Positions 1 to 11,620 are shown, numbered from the stretch's first letter. The stretch: 64,000 bases of DNA from Chiridota heheva (GCA_020152595.1 JAIGNY010004493.1:33501-97500); one strand, 5' to 3'. Numbers and translations are program-made. Notes: a model not told the origin generated them from the sequence alone.

Positions 1-816
1 GTGAAGTGCATTGTGGTGCGTAAAGTGCTGCGCACATTTCTCTTTTTACATATTCGTTTTTTTTCTTCTCATAATTTGTTTCTTATTCATATAATTTGTT
101 TTGTACTTAAACATGTATTTCTCTTTCTATCTATAAACAGATAAAAGGCTGTCTGCACTTATATCTCTGTTTAAAGATATATCACTGTTTATAGATATAG
201 TAATGTTTACATATTAAGAGAAAAAATATATGTGGAGCTATATTCTTTGTTTGTATAGTATTTTCTATAACTTTTTGTTATTGTAGTGGAACATTGTGTG
301 TTATAAGATCTTACTGATTTTTAATTGCAGTTGTATTTCTTTTCTATTTGTTATTTTTGTTTCTTTCTCTTCATTGTTCTCTAAAATTCCATTTGATATA
401 TTTCGTATTATCTATTTTCTTTTGTATTGTTTTCTTTTAATCTATTTCATATTCAACCTATATTTTCCTTAATTAGATACTTTTTTTTTATTGCTTTCTT
501 TTTATTTATTTCATTTTTAATTTATATGTTTCTTCTTAATTATTTTTCTTTTTAATTTACTTCGTATTGAATTCTTTTCATTTATTTTCTATTCAAAGTT
601 ATATTCTTTTATTAGATACTCTTTTTTTTTATTGGTTTCTTTTTTTCCACTTTTATTCAATGTTTCTTAGTATTTTTCTGTCTTTTAGATTTTTGCCCAA
701 ACGGCCGCCCATATGATCTGCCTTGGCAAACCCCGCAAAACGAAGATTTTGCGATTTTTACCGATCTCATTCGGTTTGATCGGGACGTATTATATATTTT
801 TTTTCCACCATGACTA
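1..816. other. T-rich stretch without a gene
   Basis: The sequence is strongly T-rich with short pyrimidine runs and no coding pattern in either direction. I see no splice-bounded exon, repeat array or RNA-like fold here. If SLC39A11 continues past position 1, this would be intron sequence. Confidence 0.5.
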
Positions 817-912
817 TTGTTCGAAAGCCAGAATGGATTGTCTCGCGGGCTAGACTTGGCCAGCTTGTTCGAGAGCCAGAATGGATTGTCTAGCGGGCTA
901 GATTTGGCCAGC
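817..912. repeat. Two 48-bp direct repeats
   Basis: Two adjacent copies of a 48-bp unit, 817-864 and 865-912, share the core CCAGAATGGATTGTCT and end in TTGGCCAGC. They differ at only a few bases. A NotI-like GCGGCCGC follows directly. Confidence 0.85.
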
Positions 913-1119
913 GGCCGCCTATTAAGAATCACTGGTGTATGGTTTGCTGTACTCTAAGATATAATCATTGCAATTTCAGTATAATTACTCTACTTTCGCT
1001 TGTTGTTGGTTGTTTCTTCACTACATCACGAGATGAATTTTGCCCATCCAGTGTACGTCAGGCAAACTACAGCTACGATGGCTATGGAACTCATTTCTTG
1101 ATCTGCAGGACCTGGAAGA

Positions 1120-1537
1120 ATCACGAGCCTGCAGATACTTATATCACGAGCCTGCAGATACTTACATCACGAGCCTGCAGATACTTATATCACGAGCCTG
1201 CAAATACTTATATCATAAGCCTGCAGATACTTACAGTATATCACGAGCCTGCAGATACTTATATCACGAGCCTGCAAATACTTATATCATAAGCCTGCAG
1301 ATACTCATATCAAGAGCCTGCAGATACTTACAGTATATCACGAGCCTGCAGATACTTATATCACGAGCCTGCAGATACTTATATCACGAGCCTGCAGATA
1401 CTTATATCATGAGCCTGCAAATACTTACATCACGAGCCTGCAGATACTTACAGTGTATCACGAGCCTGCAGATACTTATATCACGAGCCTGCAGATACTT
1501 ACATTACGAGCCTGCGGATACTTATATCATGAGTCTG
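1120..1537. repeat. 23-bp minisatellite with higher-order structure
   Basis: About 17.5 copies of a 23-bp unit with core ACGAGCCTGCAGATACTTA. Because 23 is not a multiple of three, open frames through it cycle through three peptide phases and give repetitive Tyr/Cys/Leu-rich translations that I do not regard as a gene. A CAGT insertion lengthens the unit after copies 6, 9 and 14, so the array has a higher-order pattern of several units. The sequence CTGGGTAAGTAG at about 1583-1594 resembles a splice donor, but no exon context supports it. Confidence 0.9.
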
Positions 1538-2479
1538 GACTTTTCAACCGTGACTTTCCAACCGTTGTGTGGATCAGACTTCTGGGTAAGTAGTTATAGG
1601 CCTAAATGAAATATATGTTATTTTCTTATTTCTTTCCAATTTCTTGAATTGGTGAATAGGGGAAAAAATAAAACTGTAATAAGTTTTTAATAAAGACAGA
1701 GCGTACTGATAACATAGCTACTGAAATACAGACCTGCAAAAAAGCCACGTTTCTGGTGGTTATACTAAACTGCGGGAAACGCGGGAATTCACGGAGAGAA
1801 ATATTATTTCACAAAAACAACCATTTGATTTTTTTGAGCAAGCAACAGAGTATGTGGTAAAAAAAAAAGGTTTCGGCCACAATCTTTAGGTTCATTGACC
1901 TAAGAACATTCCCTCGTGTAATCAACCTCTGTAAGTACCGAAATAAGCCACACCCACAATAGCAGCGCGTAACTAGGTGGGGCAAACATCCTCAAATCTG
2001 CAATCATGCATGAACAATTATTGATATTTAGATGTTCATGTGGGCCTGCCACAAGTGTTAATCCATTTATGGCACTTCTCTGGATTTTTAGAGTTTTTAG
2101 CAAAAGGAATACACAAAATATCGTTTGCTAACCGTTTTTTTTGCTACAAATCGGATTTACAAAGCCTGTACCGGGCCCGTAGGTGCAATTTTTGTTCACT
2201 ATCTTGTCGTCACTCAGTCTGTGTGCAGAAATTTGTTTTATGCAGTATATTGCATTGACTGCATGAGCGCTAGCTAGCTGTACTGTACTAGTACCGCGTA
2301 GGAATTTTGCCCCACTTTGTGACAGACTTTGTCGCTAGACAAACTCGTGCGGTTTTGGTTGAAAAATCTGTCAATCAAGTTACTTAAAGAGGTTAATTGA
2401 ACGATGATAAATTAGATTGTAAAAGAGGGAACGTAGGTGCGGTAAAGTTTGAGCGTATTTACTACATAATATTACAGTA
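1538..2479. other. No recognisable gene
   Basis: The stretch has short open frames only, none with a recognisable protein, and no clear repeat structure. Confidence 0.45.
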
Positions 2480-2590
2480 CTTTTGTCACAATTTTTCATG
2501 AGAAGATTTTTGACACCTATTTTCAGAAGCATAGGAATTTTAAAATTTAATTCCAACTCTTGCTTATAAGCAAGAGGCCATTTCGGTTGC
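2480..2590 (+). repeat. Dispersed repeat R3, fragment
   Basis: A roughly 100-bp stretch around GAAGATTTTTGACACCT resembles 26610-26690 and 30950-31030, all in the same orientation and each followed by a TTCAGAA-like segment. It is probably one end of a mobile element. Only this end is present here. Confidence 0.6.
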
Positions 2591-2631
2591 TGAACTACAG
2601 ACGCTAATATAGGGATTACATCATGTGACTC

Positions 2632-2662
2632 CATTGGCGTAGGCAGGTTTTTTTGGGGGGCT
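2632..2662 (+). repeat. Left terminal inverted repeat of the hAT element
   Basis: CATTGGCGTAGG followed by a T run and GGGGGG matches the inverted right end near 8800-8832 over about ten bases. Both have the CAGTGGCGTAGCC-like start known from hAT elements. Confidence 0.6.
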
Positions 2663-3200
2663 ACTCATTGGTATGAATTTTGACCCGTGAAAGTATATAA
2701 GCGGAGCACCACCATGGTTGGCGCGTAGCGTTCAGAGAAATTTTTCCAATAAATGCTGCCATGAGATTGCCGGAAATGGCACTTCCCAGGTCAAAAACTT
2801 GCAAATTTGAGGCTGTTTTTCTTTGATTGTTCACAATTTTGCCAGAATTTTGCTGTACATTTTGCCGACATTTTTGGTTGCCAAAAATATTGGGGGAACT
2901 GTGCCACCTGCCCCCGCCACATACTTGCCGAAGTACAATTTATTCAAACTCTATTGCGTAGCATTATAGGGACAGTTTGGGTTAAAGCCTCCAGAGTTTT
3001 TATGGGGGAAGGGGGTGGTACATGTCAAAAGAAGATATTTGTAAAACAAACAAAAGATCATTGATCACACTTGCACACCTGGCCAATGTTTTTGACTCTA
3101 GAATATTAAAAAATGAGGAGTTGAGTGAGGTGGCATTGTACTTACTTGTTACTTGGAGTCGAAATGTTGGAAGTAAAATTTGACAATCAAACTTACCAAA

Positions 3201-3429
3201 TCATAATTTGAAATTCAACTGCCGCGCTGATGTTATGGCAAATCTGTCGATGACTGATTCCACGTCTGGGCAATGGGCCCTATGAATTTCTAATAGAATA
3301 AGTGCCTCCAGTCGGGCTTCCGTCATTGTTGACCGAATAGCTGTAAGGGCTCTTTCCATTTTTAAAAAGATTCTCTCGGCCTGTGCAGAAGTCACTGGCA
3401 AAGTTGCCAGCAACTGGAGCAACAGTAAT
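3201..3429 (-). pseudogene. hAT transposase, C-terminal dimerisation segment
   Basis: The minus strand encodes about 73 residues beginning LLQLLATLPVTSAQAERIF, the conserved C-terminal dimerisation region of hAT transposases. It includes the Ala-Glu-Arg context of the third catalytic acidic residue. It is followed by an MERALTAIRSTMTEARLEAL segment typical of the DUF4371/zinc-finger-MYM-like hAT group. It continues the transposase that is interrupted at 5676: the reading frame joins across the LINE insertion with one target-site copy removed. On its own it is a fragment. Confidence 0.85.
3422..3429. repeat. Target-site duplication, 3' side of the LINE
   Basis: ACAGTAAT here repeats exactly at 5668-5675 at the other edge of the LINE. 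The (AAT)n LINE tail starts directly after it, so one or two more duplicated bases may be hidden. Confidence 0.8.
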
Positions 3430-5667
3430 AATAATAATAATAATAATAAATAAGATTTATAATGCGCACGTATCCACCCAGAAGGTGCTCAAGGCGCCGT
3501 ACAATGTGAAAAACATAAAGGAATAACAATTAAAAAAAAAAATAACAAAAACATACATAGGAGCCTACACACGCACATACACCCACATATGTATACACAA
3601 AAACAATATTAAATAAACGCTTTGGACATGAGATGTGTCTTTAGATTTGTTTTAAAAATTGCAAGAGAATTGGATGATCTGACATGAAGGGGTAATTGAT
3701 TCCACAACCGTGGTGCAGCTATACCAAAAGACCTATCACCCCATGAGTGGTTAGATTTTTGTTCACATAAAAGTAATTTGTCACTGGATCGAAGAGCACG
3801 AGTAGGAATATATGATTTTAAAAGGTCAGAGATATAATTTGGAGCACACCCAATCAACGATTTGTAAACAATAAGCAGTATTTTATATATTATCCTATAT
3901 GACACAGGAGCCAATGCAAGTCTTTTAGGATTGGAGTAATGTGACAAGATTTCTTTGAGAGCGTTACAAGGCGTGCAGCAGAGTTTTGAATCAGTTGAAG
4001 ACGGTGAATTTGTTTTTGAGGAAGACCATACAGTAGAGAATTTCCCATATCTAGACGTGAAGTCACAAAGGAATGTATGATTTGAACAGTAGCAGTAGGG
4101 TCAAGATATTTCCTTATTTTACCAATGTTTCGAAGATGAAAAGCAGCAGTGCGGGTAACCCGTGAAATATGAGAGTTCATACTCATGGTTGAATCAAAGA
4201 TGACACCTAGGTTACGTGCTTGAGAGCAAGATTTGATATTAGAATCACCAATGACAATATCTGGCATTGTAAATTTTGCAAGTTTTTGTCGAGATCCAAT
4301 TAACATATACATTGTTTTGTCATCATTTAGTTTTAAAAAGTTTTGTTTCATCCAAATACGAATATCTCTAATACAATTTTCTAAGCATTGGATGGTTGAA
4401 ACACTATGTTGCTGCAAAGCTTTGAAGGAAAAATAAATTTGTGTATCGTCAGCGTAGACGTGATAAGCAAGATTATATTTCATTACAATGTCACGGATAG
4501 GATATGTATATATTGTAAACCATTGTGGTCCTAGAACAGAACCTTGTGGTACAGAAAAACAGGTACAGATACATCATCCCCTATACACACGTACTGAGGC
4601 CTATGAAATAAGTAAGAATGGCACCATTTCAATGCAATATCATTAACTCCAATGTAGTCCCTTAGACGTGAAAGCAAAATACTATGATCGACAGTATCGA
4701 AAGCGGCACTTAAGTCTAACAAAATCAAAGCAGTTATTTTACCATCATCCATTGCGGATAAAATATCATTGTTAACTCTAAGTAATGCCGTTTCAATACC
4801 ATGGTGTGCTTTGTAAGCAGATTGAAATGGATCTGATAACATATTGATATGCACATGATTTGAAAGTCTAGAGGATACAACACGCTCAATTGTTTTACCC
4901 AAGAATTTTAAATTTGCAACAGGTCTGTAATTTTTCAAAACCTCCCGATCAAGGCCAACCTTTTTCAGGAGGGGACGAACGTGTGCAACCTTTAGGCTGT
5001 CAGGAAAACACCCATCTTCTAGAGATTTATTTACAATGACAGTGAAATATGGTACAAAAATATCAATACATTGTTTAATTAAGGAAGTAGGTACAGGGTC
5101 AAGTTCACATGATTTTGATGGTGATTTCATTATGATATTGCGTATTTCATCCTCACACGCAGGTTGAAATACAGAAATATTTTCTCTAACATTTGGAGCA
5201 GGAATAGTAGATGTACAAATAGAATCAGTAGTATTCATATCAAAGGATTGCCGAATAGTTTCAATTTTATTAACAAAAAAGTTTGAAAATGTTTCTGCAA
5301 GAGTTTTGTCAGAATCTGAAGTGGGAAGGACTGGTTTTTTAGACTTGTGCAAAAGGCTGTTAACAACATCGAAGAGCTTTTTCTGATCCCCAGAGCAGTC
5401 ACCAACCTTACTTGAATAATATGCCGTTTTTGCCTGATCAATCAGCTTAACCACAATATGACGCTGCATGCAATATGCCTGCCTGTGGACTTCCAGCTTT
5501 GATTGAATCCATTTCCGCTCGAACTGTCGACGAATTTTCCTAGCAGATCGTATCTCATCAGTAAACCAAGGACTAGCCGATCTTAGTTTAACAGTCTTTT
5601 TCTTTACGGGTGCATGCTTGTCTAAAACTGCTTGAAGAACAGTTTCATATTTTTCCACACAAATATC
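3430..5667 (-). mobile_element. 5'-truncated CR1/L2-like LINE inserted in the hAT element
   Basis: A non-LTR retrotransposon of about 2.24 kb lies on the minus strand. Its 3' end has a short UTR with GGCGCCTTGAGCACCTT and a trinucleotide tail of ATT repeats instead of poly(A), as in many CR1/L2-group elements. The 5' part (endonuclease) is missing, which is the usual result of incomplete reverse transcription. Exact 8-bp target duplications at 3422-3429 and 5668-5675 define the insertion. Confidence 0.88.
3609..5667 (-). pseudogene. LINE reverse transcriptase, frameshifted
   Basis: Three minus-strand segments in different frames form one ORF2 C-terminal half. 5667-4531 has the linker DKHAPVKKK, the fingers motif NYRPVANLKFLGKTIERV and the LLDLSAAFDTVDH motif that supplies the first catalytic aspartate. 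After a short frameshift near 4555, 4530-3890 has PQGSVLGP and then the YADDTQIY catalytic box and a LNDDKT motif. After a second shift near 3910, 3947-3609 has the C-terminal RSFGIAAPRLWNQLP motif and a stop. The endonuclease domain is absent. The phrase AAFDTVDH and the tail type point to the CR1/L2 group. The copy cannot be active, but few substitutions break the motifs, so it is not very old. Confidence 0.9.
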
Positions 5668-5675
5668 ACAGTAAT
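5668..5675. repeat. Target-site duplication, 5' side of the LINE
   Basis: ACAGTAAT is identical to 3422-3429. On the minus strand it lies within the hAT codons for the segment between FPNI and LLQLLATL. Confidence 0.8.
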
Positions 5676-7860
5676 ATGTTAGGAAACATTTCAGAGCAAT
5701 GATCTAGGGCACAGACGGATGAAGATGGTCGGGACTCGACAGAAACATTTTCCCATTTCTTCCTCCATAACATGTATTCGCCCTTAACAATCATGAAAGG
5801 ATCTCTGATCAAACTTGCATACACCTAAATAACAGGAGTCAAATCATTCCACTGCCTCTCACCGTCAGCTTGTTTGGCGAATTCCATACAATTTGGTACA
5901 AGTTAGTTAAGTTTCATATTCTGTTGTTGATGTGGTCCAAATCTGTGCCTGGGGTCTCCAATAATGGAGTCTACAGTCTATGGCTGGATACAAAAGTTGA
6001 GTCTGTAATAGCCTTCGGTGGTGTTGTTCGATGTTTGAGCATTTGGTCGGTATGAGCTTCTAGCTGCAATGCGTGGTTTTCGCAGTTCCACCTCCATCAC
6101 ATCTTGTGCGACTGATTCTGCCTTTTGATACAAGTCATGAAACTCCCCTTCAGTTCGCAACTTTTTGAGAACAGACTGGAGACGGTTTACAGAGGCTAAC
6201 GCTTAAGATAAATCTCTCCCACTGTTTGTAAGACTCGGGAAACTGGTAGCATCAATCCTGACAGTTTCTCCAAAATGACTAAAGCAACTGCAAATTCTGA
6301 GTTGGACACCGATTTTTCAAGGCTGTCTGCTTTGTTTCTGTCGCAAGGTGATGCCCAGCATTTGATTTCCGACAAGGCATCTAGCAGTCTAATGTATATT
6401 TCAAAAGTTGTATAAATGTTACAACTGCTGTGTGTCGTTCCACAAAAGGTGTTTCGCACAAGTAACCAGGTGCTTCTTGGTCATGGAAATACCAGAGTCA
6501 CTTTCTATGAGGCTCTTCAACAGATCCGGTTTTTTTGCACTTGCTCGAAAAGTCGATGAAATTTCTCGCACAACATTTTCTGCATTTCGAATAGAAGGTA
6601 CCTTGATTGCAGTGGAGGCACTCAAATTTAGGCAGTGCATGGCGCAATGAAAATAAAAGGCCAATGGAGCTGCCTTTTTTATTGTTGCTGAAGCACCAAC
6701 CCGTTCACTGGCCATGGCTCCTACCCCATTATAGCCTTGTCCCACATAAAGAGACAGATCCAAACCGAGCTCACAAATCTTTCTTAGCAACGTTTCTCCA
6801 ATAGCTTTGCCACTTAACTTGGTTTCATTATGCTCATTTTTACCAGGATTATTAGATTTGATGTCAGAAATCAAGTCAAATACCATTACCGTGTCCTCAT
6901 GCGATCTCCAAACTCCAGAATCGCTTGGTGAAACACATCTTATAACAATTGCCAGTTGTTCCCTTTTTTGGAGATCCATTGTTTCATCAGCTATGATAAA
7001 TCAGAACTGTACTTTTTTGATGTTAGCAACAACACTTTCCCTAATCATGTCACCAGCAACGCAAATAAGTTCATTTTGAATCGAGGATGATAGGTAGGTT
7101 GCATTAGCATGGGAAGTTTTGAAATGGTCCTTCAAAAGTGAATCCCCACTACGAAGTCGAAAACGAAGTAAGGCCCTAAAATTTCCATCATTTTCTGTTG
7201 GTTCCTCTCCGCTGATAGAAATTGTCCCTAGTTCACCTCTGTGGCCTCTGAGGGGAATGTTTTGTAGAGAACAGGTGAGAATTGTATCAATAATTGGACG
7301 AAGGCAATCTCTATTTTGCTGAATCTCCCGCTTGTAAGATTCGTTAATGTATCTTCTAATATCTGTTCCATGTTGAATCACTGTTTGTCGAAAGTGTTCC
7401 ATTGCAACTACGTTTTCTTGGTGGTATTCAGTGGCCTGATGACTTGATAAAGCTCCGTCTTTGCCTGTTAGATCATCAAATTGTGTAAGCGGTTTTGAAA
7501 CCAGTTTTCCTGGTAGCTAACTTTTTCCTCTACTTCTACCACCTACTCCACTACAACCTAAAAATAACACACATGGTACACAAAACACTCCTTCCATCCC
7601 TTCAACTTTGCTTATGCTCAACCATGGGAACTTCTCACAATGGTGGGGAAGCAAAGCCTCTTACGCATTTTTCCTGATTTCATAAGAGATGAAGAAAAAT
7701 CTTCTTCCCTTGGTGGTTTCCATGGGGATACAAATTTAGCTCGGTCTTCTTCATTTAAACTTTGTGAAAGTACAATGCCATTGTCAGCTGCTTTTGTAGA
7801 AACGGTAGCGGTATCAGTAATACATTGTTAGAGTGGTTGGTCTGATGTAAAGCCAGCTCC
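5676..7860 (-). pseudogene. hAT transposase (DUF4371 type), N-terminal and central part
   Basis: Read on the minus strand from about 7860 down. The zinc-finger region has EGVFCVPCVLFLG near 7570-7590, then KPLTQFDDLTGKDGALSSH near 7440-7500, then a long central segment (7402-6419) with GDMIRESVVANIKK, ADET (first catalytic Asp) and a GQGYNGVGAMAS box, followed by FYFHCAMHCLNL. 6459-6196 and 6160-5870 continue to FGPHQQQNMKLN, and RPSSSVCALDHC ends the segment at the LINE insertion. The family normally has GYDGA; here the second catalytic Asp is Asn. There is an in-frame stop at about 7000 and there are frameshifts near 7480, 6430 and 6190. The family resembles the '52 kDa repressor' and ZMYM-like proteins of animals, which derive from such transposases. 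Confidence 0.88.
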
Positions 7861-8799
7861 ACTTTTACCAGGGGGAACAGCGTTTTACCGTGCGCCCGCC
7901 AAACCATACAACGCAAATATGATTAGTCAATAGCAGTCCTTTCCCCTCTATTTTTGTATAGGCTGGTTCCTGACCATCATACAGCGACATGCTAGTATAT
8001 GGTCAGGTTGTTTATCTGACTAGCAACAGCCCTGAATTCCAATAGGAAAATGACGTTATTGTACTTGTAGCCTAGGCAAGCAATTTTCATAATTTTAGGC
8101 ACACATATTTTCCTTCAACTATAATCTGGAGTTGACGGGAGAATCATGATATTGCTAGGTTGTCTAGAGCACTTCCCGCCATTCTATTTTTCTAAACTGT
8201 GAACATATACAAAATGTGTGTTTGCTCCACCCAAACCGACGATGACAAATAGTTTTATAAAACTCGTGGAACTAGTTTGAGGTAAGCCTATATTAAAGAC
8301 GATAGAAGAACAACAAATGGTCACGTATGTATACATATCATTAATATATTTACTGACTGGGCATACATTACCTTCATCCGTGTTTTCCCTTTTTATTTCA
8401 ACAAAACCATATGCGAAAAGTTACATTTTCAAAATTCAAGTTCAACCGAACTTAATTACTGCCTTCAGAGTTTAGACAAATTGATTTCTATTTGTGGAAA
8501 GTTTTGAGCATAATGATGGGGCACTTCCAGTACTTTCTTATCGCAAAGCAGTAGCAAAATGGCGCCATCTTCAATCGTCATCGAGTAGGAATAGGCTTGG
8601 CAAGTTCACGGCTCTTGACAAATTAAAAATTGTTTAATAATTTGAAATATTTTTTGTTTTGTTTTACAGGGATGCAACGAATTTACATTGCAGGGAATGC
8701 AGGGAAATTCGCATTACATGTATGCGCATCTGTACGATACATAGGCATATAGGTGTAATTTAATTTTTGTTATCATGGGATTGAGGGGGGGGGGGGTGT

Positions 8800-8832
8800 C
8801 CCCCGTGCCCTCCCCCTCTAAATACGCCAGTG
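8800..8832 (-). repeat. Right terminal inverted repeat of the hAT element
   Basis: TCCCCCTCTAAATACGCCAG ending in TG is the inverted counterpart of the left end at 2632. A 12-base G run at 8785-8796 lies just inside it. Confidence 0.6.
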
Positions 8833-9110
8833 CGTAAATCTAACCCAACTGGAAGCCATTTTCCTGGGCAGTGGCATCATTGCGTTTCACGCGTCTTTAC
8901 ACAGCTCAGTACCATCACTCGTACAAGACACATACTACATGCTAATCTACCAGTACCAGTTTAGCGAATTTTACTACTTCCAATTTTTTTTTGGTCGCTT
9001 CCGATTTTACCTCATATTTTCCTTGTTTTATATATTCACCGGGTATACGAAGAGTAACTTTAACGTTAAGGCCAGCTGATTGTTCGTTATACTCGGACAA
9101 AACCTACATA
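8833..9110. other. No gene recognised
   Basis: On the minus strand an open frame with one stop continues from the THAP relic to about 8960, lysine-rich at its end. I see no domain in it. Nothing else stands out. Confidence 0.4.
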
Positions 9111-9285
9111 CCTGATATAAAGTGCTTGCTGCAATGCTAGTGTGAACTGTAGGTTGAAAGCCATTACGTCGCACAGCAGAACTCCACTTTGAATATTGAT
9201 CAGGATCAGATAGAAGCTGAAAAAATGTCTTTTTATTTCCCGGCACACGTCTATGCAATTAATGGCACAGCAAGATTCCGGCAAA
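9111..9285 (-). pseudogene. THAP-type zinc-finger domain, broken
   Basis: Three minus-strand frames give the successive parts of a THAP domain, the C2CH DNA-binding finger of THAP proteins and P-element-like transposases. First comes PESCCAINC with the Cys pair, then KKTFFQLLSDPDQYSKWSSA with the invariant Trp, then RRNGFQPT. The third frame gives CSKHFISG, which carries the closing Cys-x2-His. Two indels separate the parts, and the start codon position has TTG instead of ATG. The third part ends at CAG|GTATGT, a good splice donor at 9111/9112, so this was probably the first exon of a THAP gene or transposase. No downstream exons were recognised. Confidence 0.72.
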
Positions 9286-9289
9286 ATGA

Positions 9290-9637
9290 TCTTACAAAAA
9301 TGATCTTATATAACAACATGCAAACGTTTGTAAGTCTAATTAAGTGTGCAGCAGACGACAGTGTTCTTGCGCAACAAAATAACGATGTAAACAAAGTCAC
9401 GTGACCTCATCATGTCAGCTGAAACACCCTTATAAAGAAATGTATCCTAAGATAAACAGTTTAAATTGAATTAAATGAAAAGGAAGAGACCAACAGAAAT
9501 TTTTGCAACGAAATATTTTTGGTAATGACATCACAAGTCTTTCTTTAAAATATGGTATGACCTGAGTAAAAGGTCTGCTTTACTGGATTCTATGATTCCT
9601 CTTGCTGTAATCTTTTACCCCTTTACACTTGTGTTAT
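9290..9637. other. No gene recognised
   Basis: AT-rich sequence with short frames only. No domain, repeat or RNA signal was seen. Confidence 0.4.
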
Positions 9638-10185
9638 TAAAGGGATATGGACAAGTACAACATTTTTTTGTTCACCCACATCCTGAAAAGAGCATTAAAT
9701 TCTGAGTTTAATTTTGAAAATTATGTGTAATTTCCAAGTTATGAGAAACCTCATTTTGAAACCTTTTTTGATATTTAAAAAAATGTGATGTACGAAGCAG
9801 GAAAACACCTCAAAAGGTTTTTTTTCTTTCTTGATAGTTCTTCCCTTAATTTTAGAAAATATCCAAAATACCTTATGCAGTGTAATTAAGGTTGGCTGGG
9901 AAGAAGAGGGGGGGGGGGGGGAAGCATATGGTAAATATTAGATTCCCTCATTAGATAAGTTCCCTTTTTCAAGGAGAAATGACAGAGGTTTAAAAAACAA
10001 TTGATTTACATAAAACAAACAAAAACTATGCCTCTTTCATACAGTTTATCACAAGAGAAACACAAAAATCGAAAATTTTGCACAAATCTTTTTTCATTTT
10101 TGACATTAATCTCTCAAACACAATTTCACCATCGTTGTCATGGTGCCGTTAAACCTCGATCACCAAACAAACAAACAAACTTGAT
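9638..10185 (+). mobile_element. TATGGACA-ended repeat (family R2), copy 1
   Basis: The copy begins with TTAAAGGGATATGGACAAGT and runs parallel to 35990-36543, sharing for example GAGAAATGA(C/T)AGAGG and GATTTACATAA. The other copy ends in the inverted motif TGTCCATATATCTTTA. The right end here is replaced by GTGCCGTTAAACCTCGATCA followed by CAAACAAACAAAC, which looks like the tail of a SINE. No coding sequence. Confidence 0.65.
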
Positions 10186-10299
10186 CATATGAGATGCATG
10201 TGCTTTACTGCTAAACTTATTCTTACAATCTTCATTTACTATGAATGGTCAACCACTACCTGCAGAAAAGTAATCTTTGTCTAGCAGTCTAGCCTTTGA

Positions 10300-11620
10300 A
10301 TTTAAGAATAGGTATACTTTTGTCTGGGGGACATTTCAACATAGGAAACTTCATATTATGTTTTGGCAAAATAGATTTGATAACTAGGAGAGAAGGATTC
10401 CACGTCAGTGTTGTGGCAAAGGAAACACTTAGATATAATTCTTACAATACTTTCAAAATGATGAGAATACCAAAATTCTTGTCAAATTGACCATATAAAA
10501 GAAAAGGACAACCACTGTGAGATCACAATAACGGAATTCAACATAGGAAATATCACATTATGTCTTAGCAAAATAGATATGATAACTAGGAGAGAGGGAT
10601 TCCATGTCAGTGTTGTGGCAAAGGAAACACTTAACTATAATTCTTACAATCCTTTCAAAATGATAAGAATACCAAAATTCTTGTCAAATTGACCATGTAA
10701 AAGAAAAGGACAAATACTGTGAGATCACAACAACTGAATTCAACATAGGAAACATCACATTATGTCTTGGCAAAATAGATTTGATAACTAGGAGAGAAGG
10801 ATTCCATGTCAGTGTTGTGGCAGAGGCAATGTAACACTTAGCTATAATTCTTAAAATCCTTTCAAAATAATGAGAATACCAAAATTCTTGTCAAATTGAC
10901 CATGTAAAAGAAAAAGACAAATAGATCACAATGGCAGATTTCAACATGGCAAAAATCATATTTGTCCTGGCAAAATAGATTTGATAACTAGGAGAGAAGG
11001 ATTCCACTTTAGTGTTGTGGCAGAGGTAAGAATTAGCTATTTTTCTTTACAATCCTTTCAAAATCATGGGAATATCAAAAAACTTGTCAAATTGACCATG
11101 TGAAAGAAAAGGACATACTGTGAGATCACAATAACTGAATTCATTATAGGAAACATCATATTATGTCTTGGCAAAATAGATTTGATTACTAAGAGAGAAA
11201 AATTCCACTTCAGTATTGTGGCAGAGGTAAAAATTAGCTTTAATTCTTTACAATATTCTCACAATCATGAGAATACCAAAAAACTTGTCAAATTGACCAT
11301 GTGAAAGAAAAGGACATAGAAGGATTCCACGTCTGTATTGTGGCAGAGGTAAGAATTAGCTATAAATCTTTACAATCCTTCAAAATAATGAGAATACCAA
11401 AATTCTTGTCAAATTGACCATGTAAAAGAAAAAGACTAATAGATCACACTAGCTAATTTCAACATACCAAAAATCATATTTGTCTTGGTAAAATAGATTT
11501 AATAACTAGGTGGGGAGGATTCCACATCAGTGTTGAGGCAGAGGTAAGAATCAGCTATAATTCTTTACAATAATTTCAAAATCATAAGAATACCAAAATT
11601 CTTGTCAAATTGACCATCTT
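10300..11620. repeat. Satellite array, about 202-bp unit
   Basis: Six full units and one shortened unit share AAAATAGATTTGATAACTAG, GGATTCCA, TGTTGTGGCA and TTGTCAAATTGACCATG. Unit anchors lie at about 10339, 10541, 10742, 10944, 11142, a truncated unit at about 11310, and 11461. Neighbouring copies are roughly 85-95% alike by eye, so the array grew fairly recently. No coding function is apparent. Confidence 0.92.

Larger units (their letters stand above)
2632..8832 (-). mobile_element. hAT-type DNA transposon, dead, with a nested LINE
   Basis: A 6.2-kb unit bounded by CATTGGCGTAGGCAGG at 2632 and, inverted, a TACGCCAGTG end at 8823-8832. Each end is followed inwards by a G/C run, a pattern common in hAT elements of marine animals. 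The transposase reads on the minus strand from about 7860 to 3201 and is split by a LINE at 3430-5667, so the element itself is about 4 kb. The flanking octamers no longer match, so either the true ends are a few bases away or the target duplication has decayed. Frameshifts, an in-frame stop near 7000 and a mutated catalytic residue make it inactive. Confidence 0.75.

Noticed and set aside
939..1609. Two long open frames over the 23-bp minisatellite
   Set aside because: They are produced by the repeat itself, whose unit lacks stops in these phases. No domain and no supporting splice structure.
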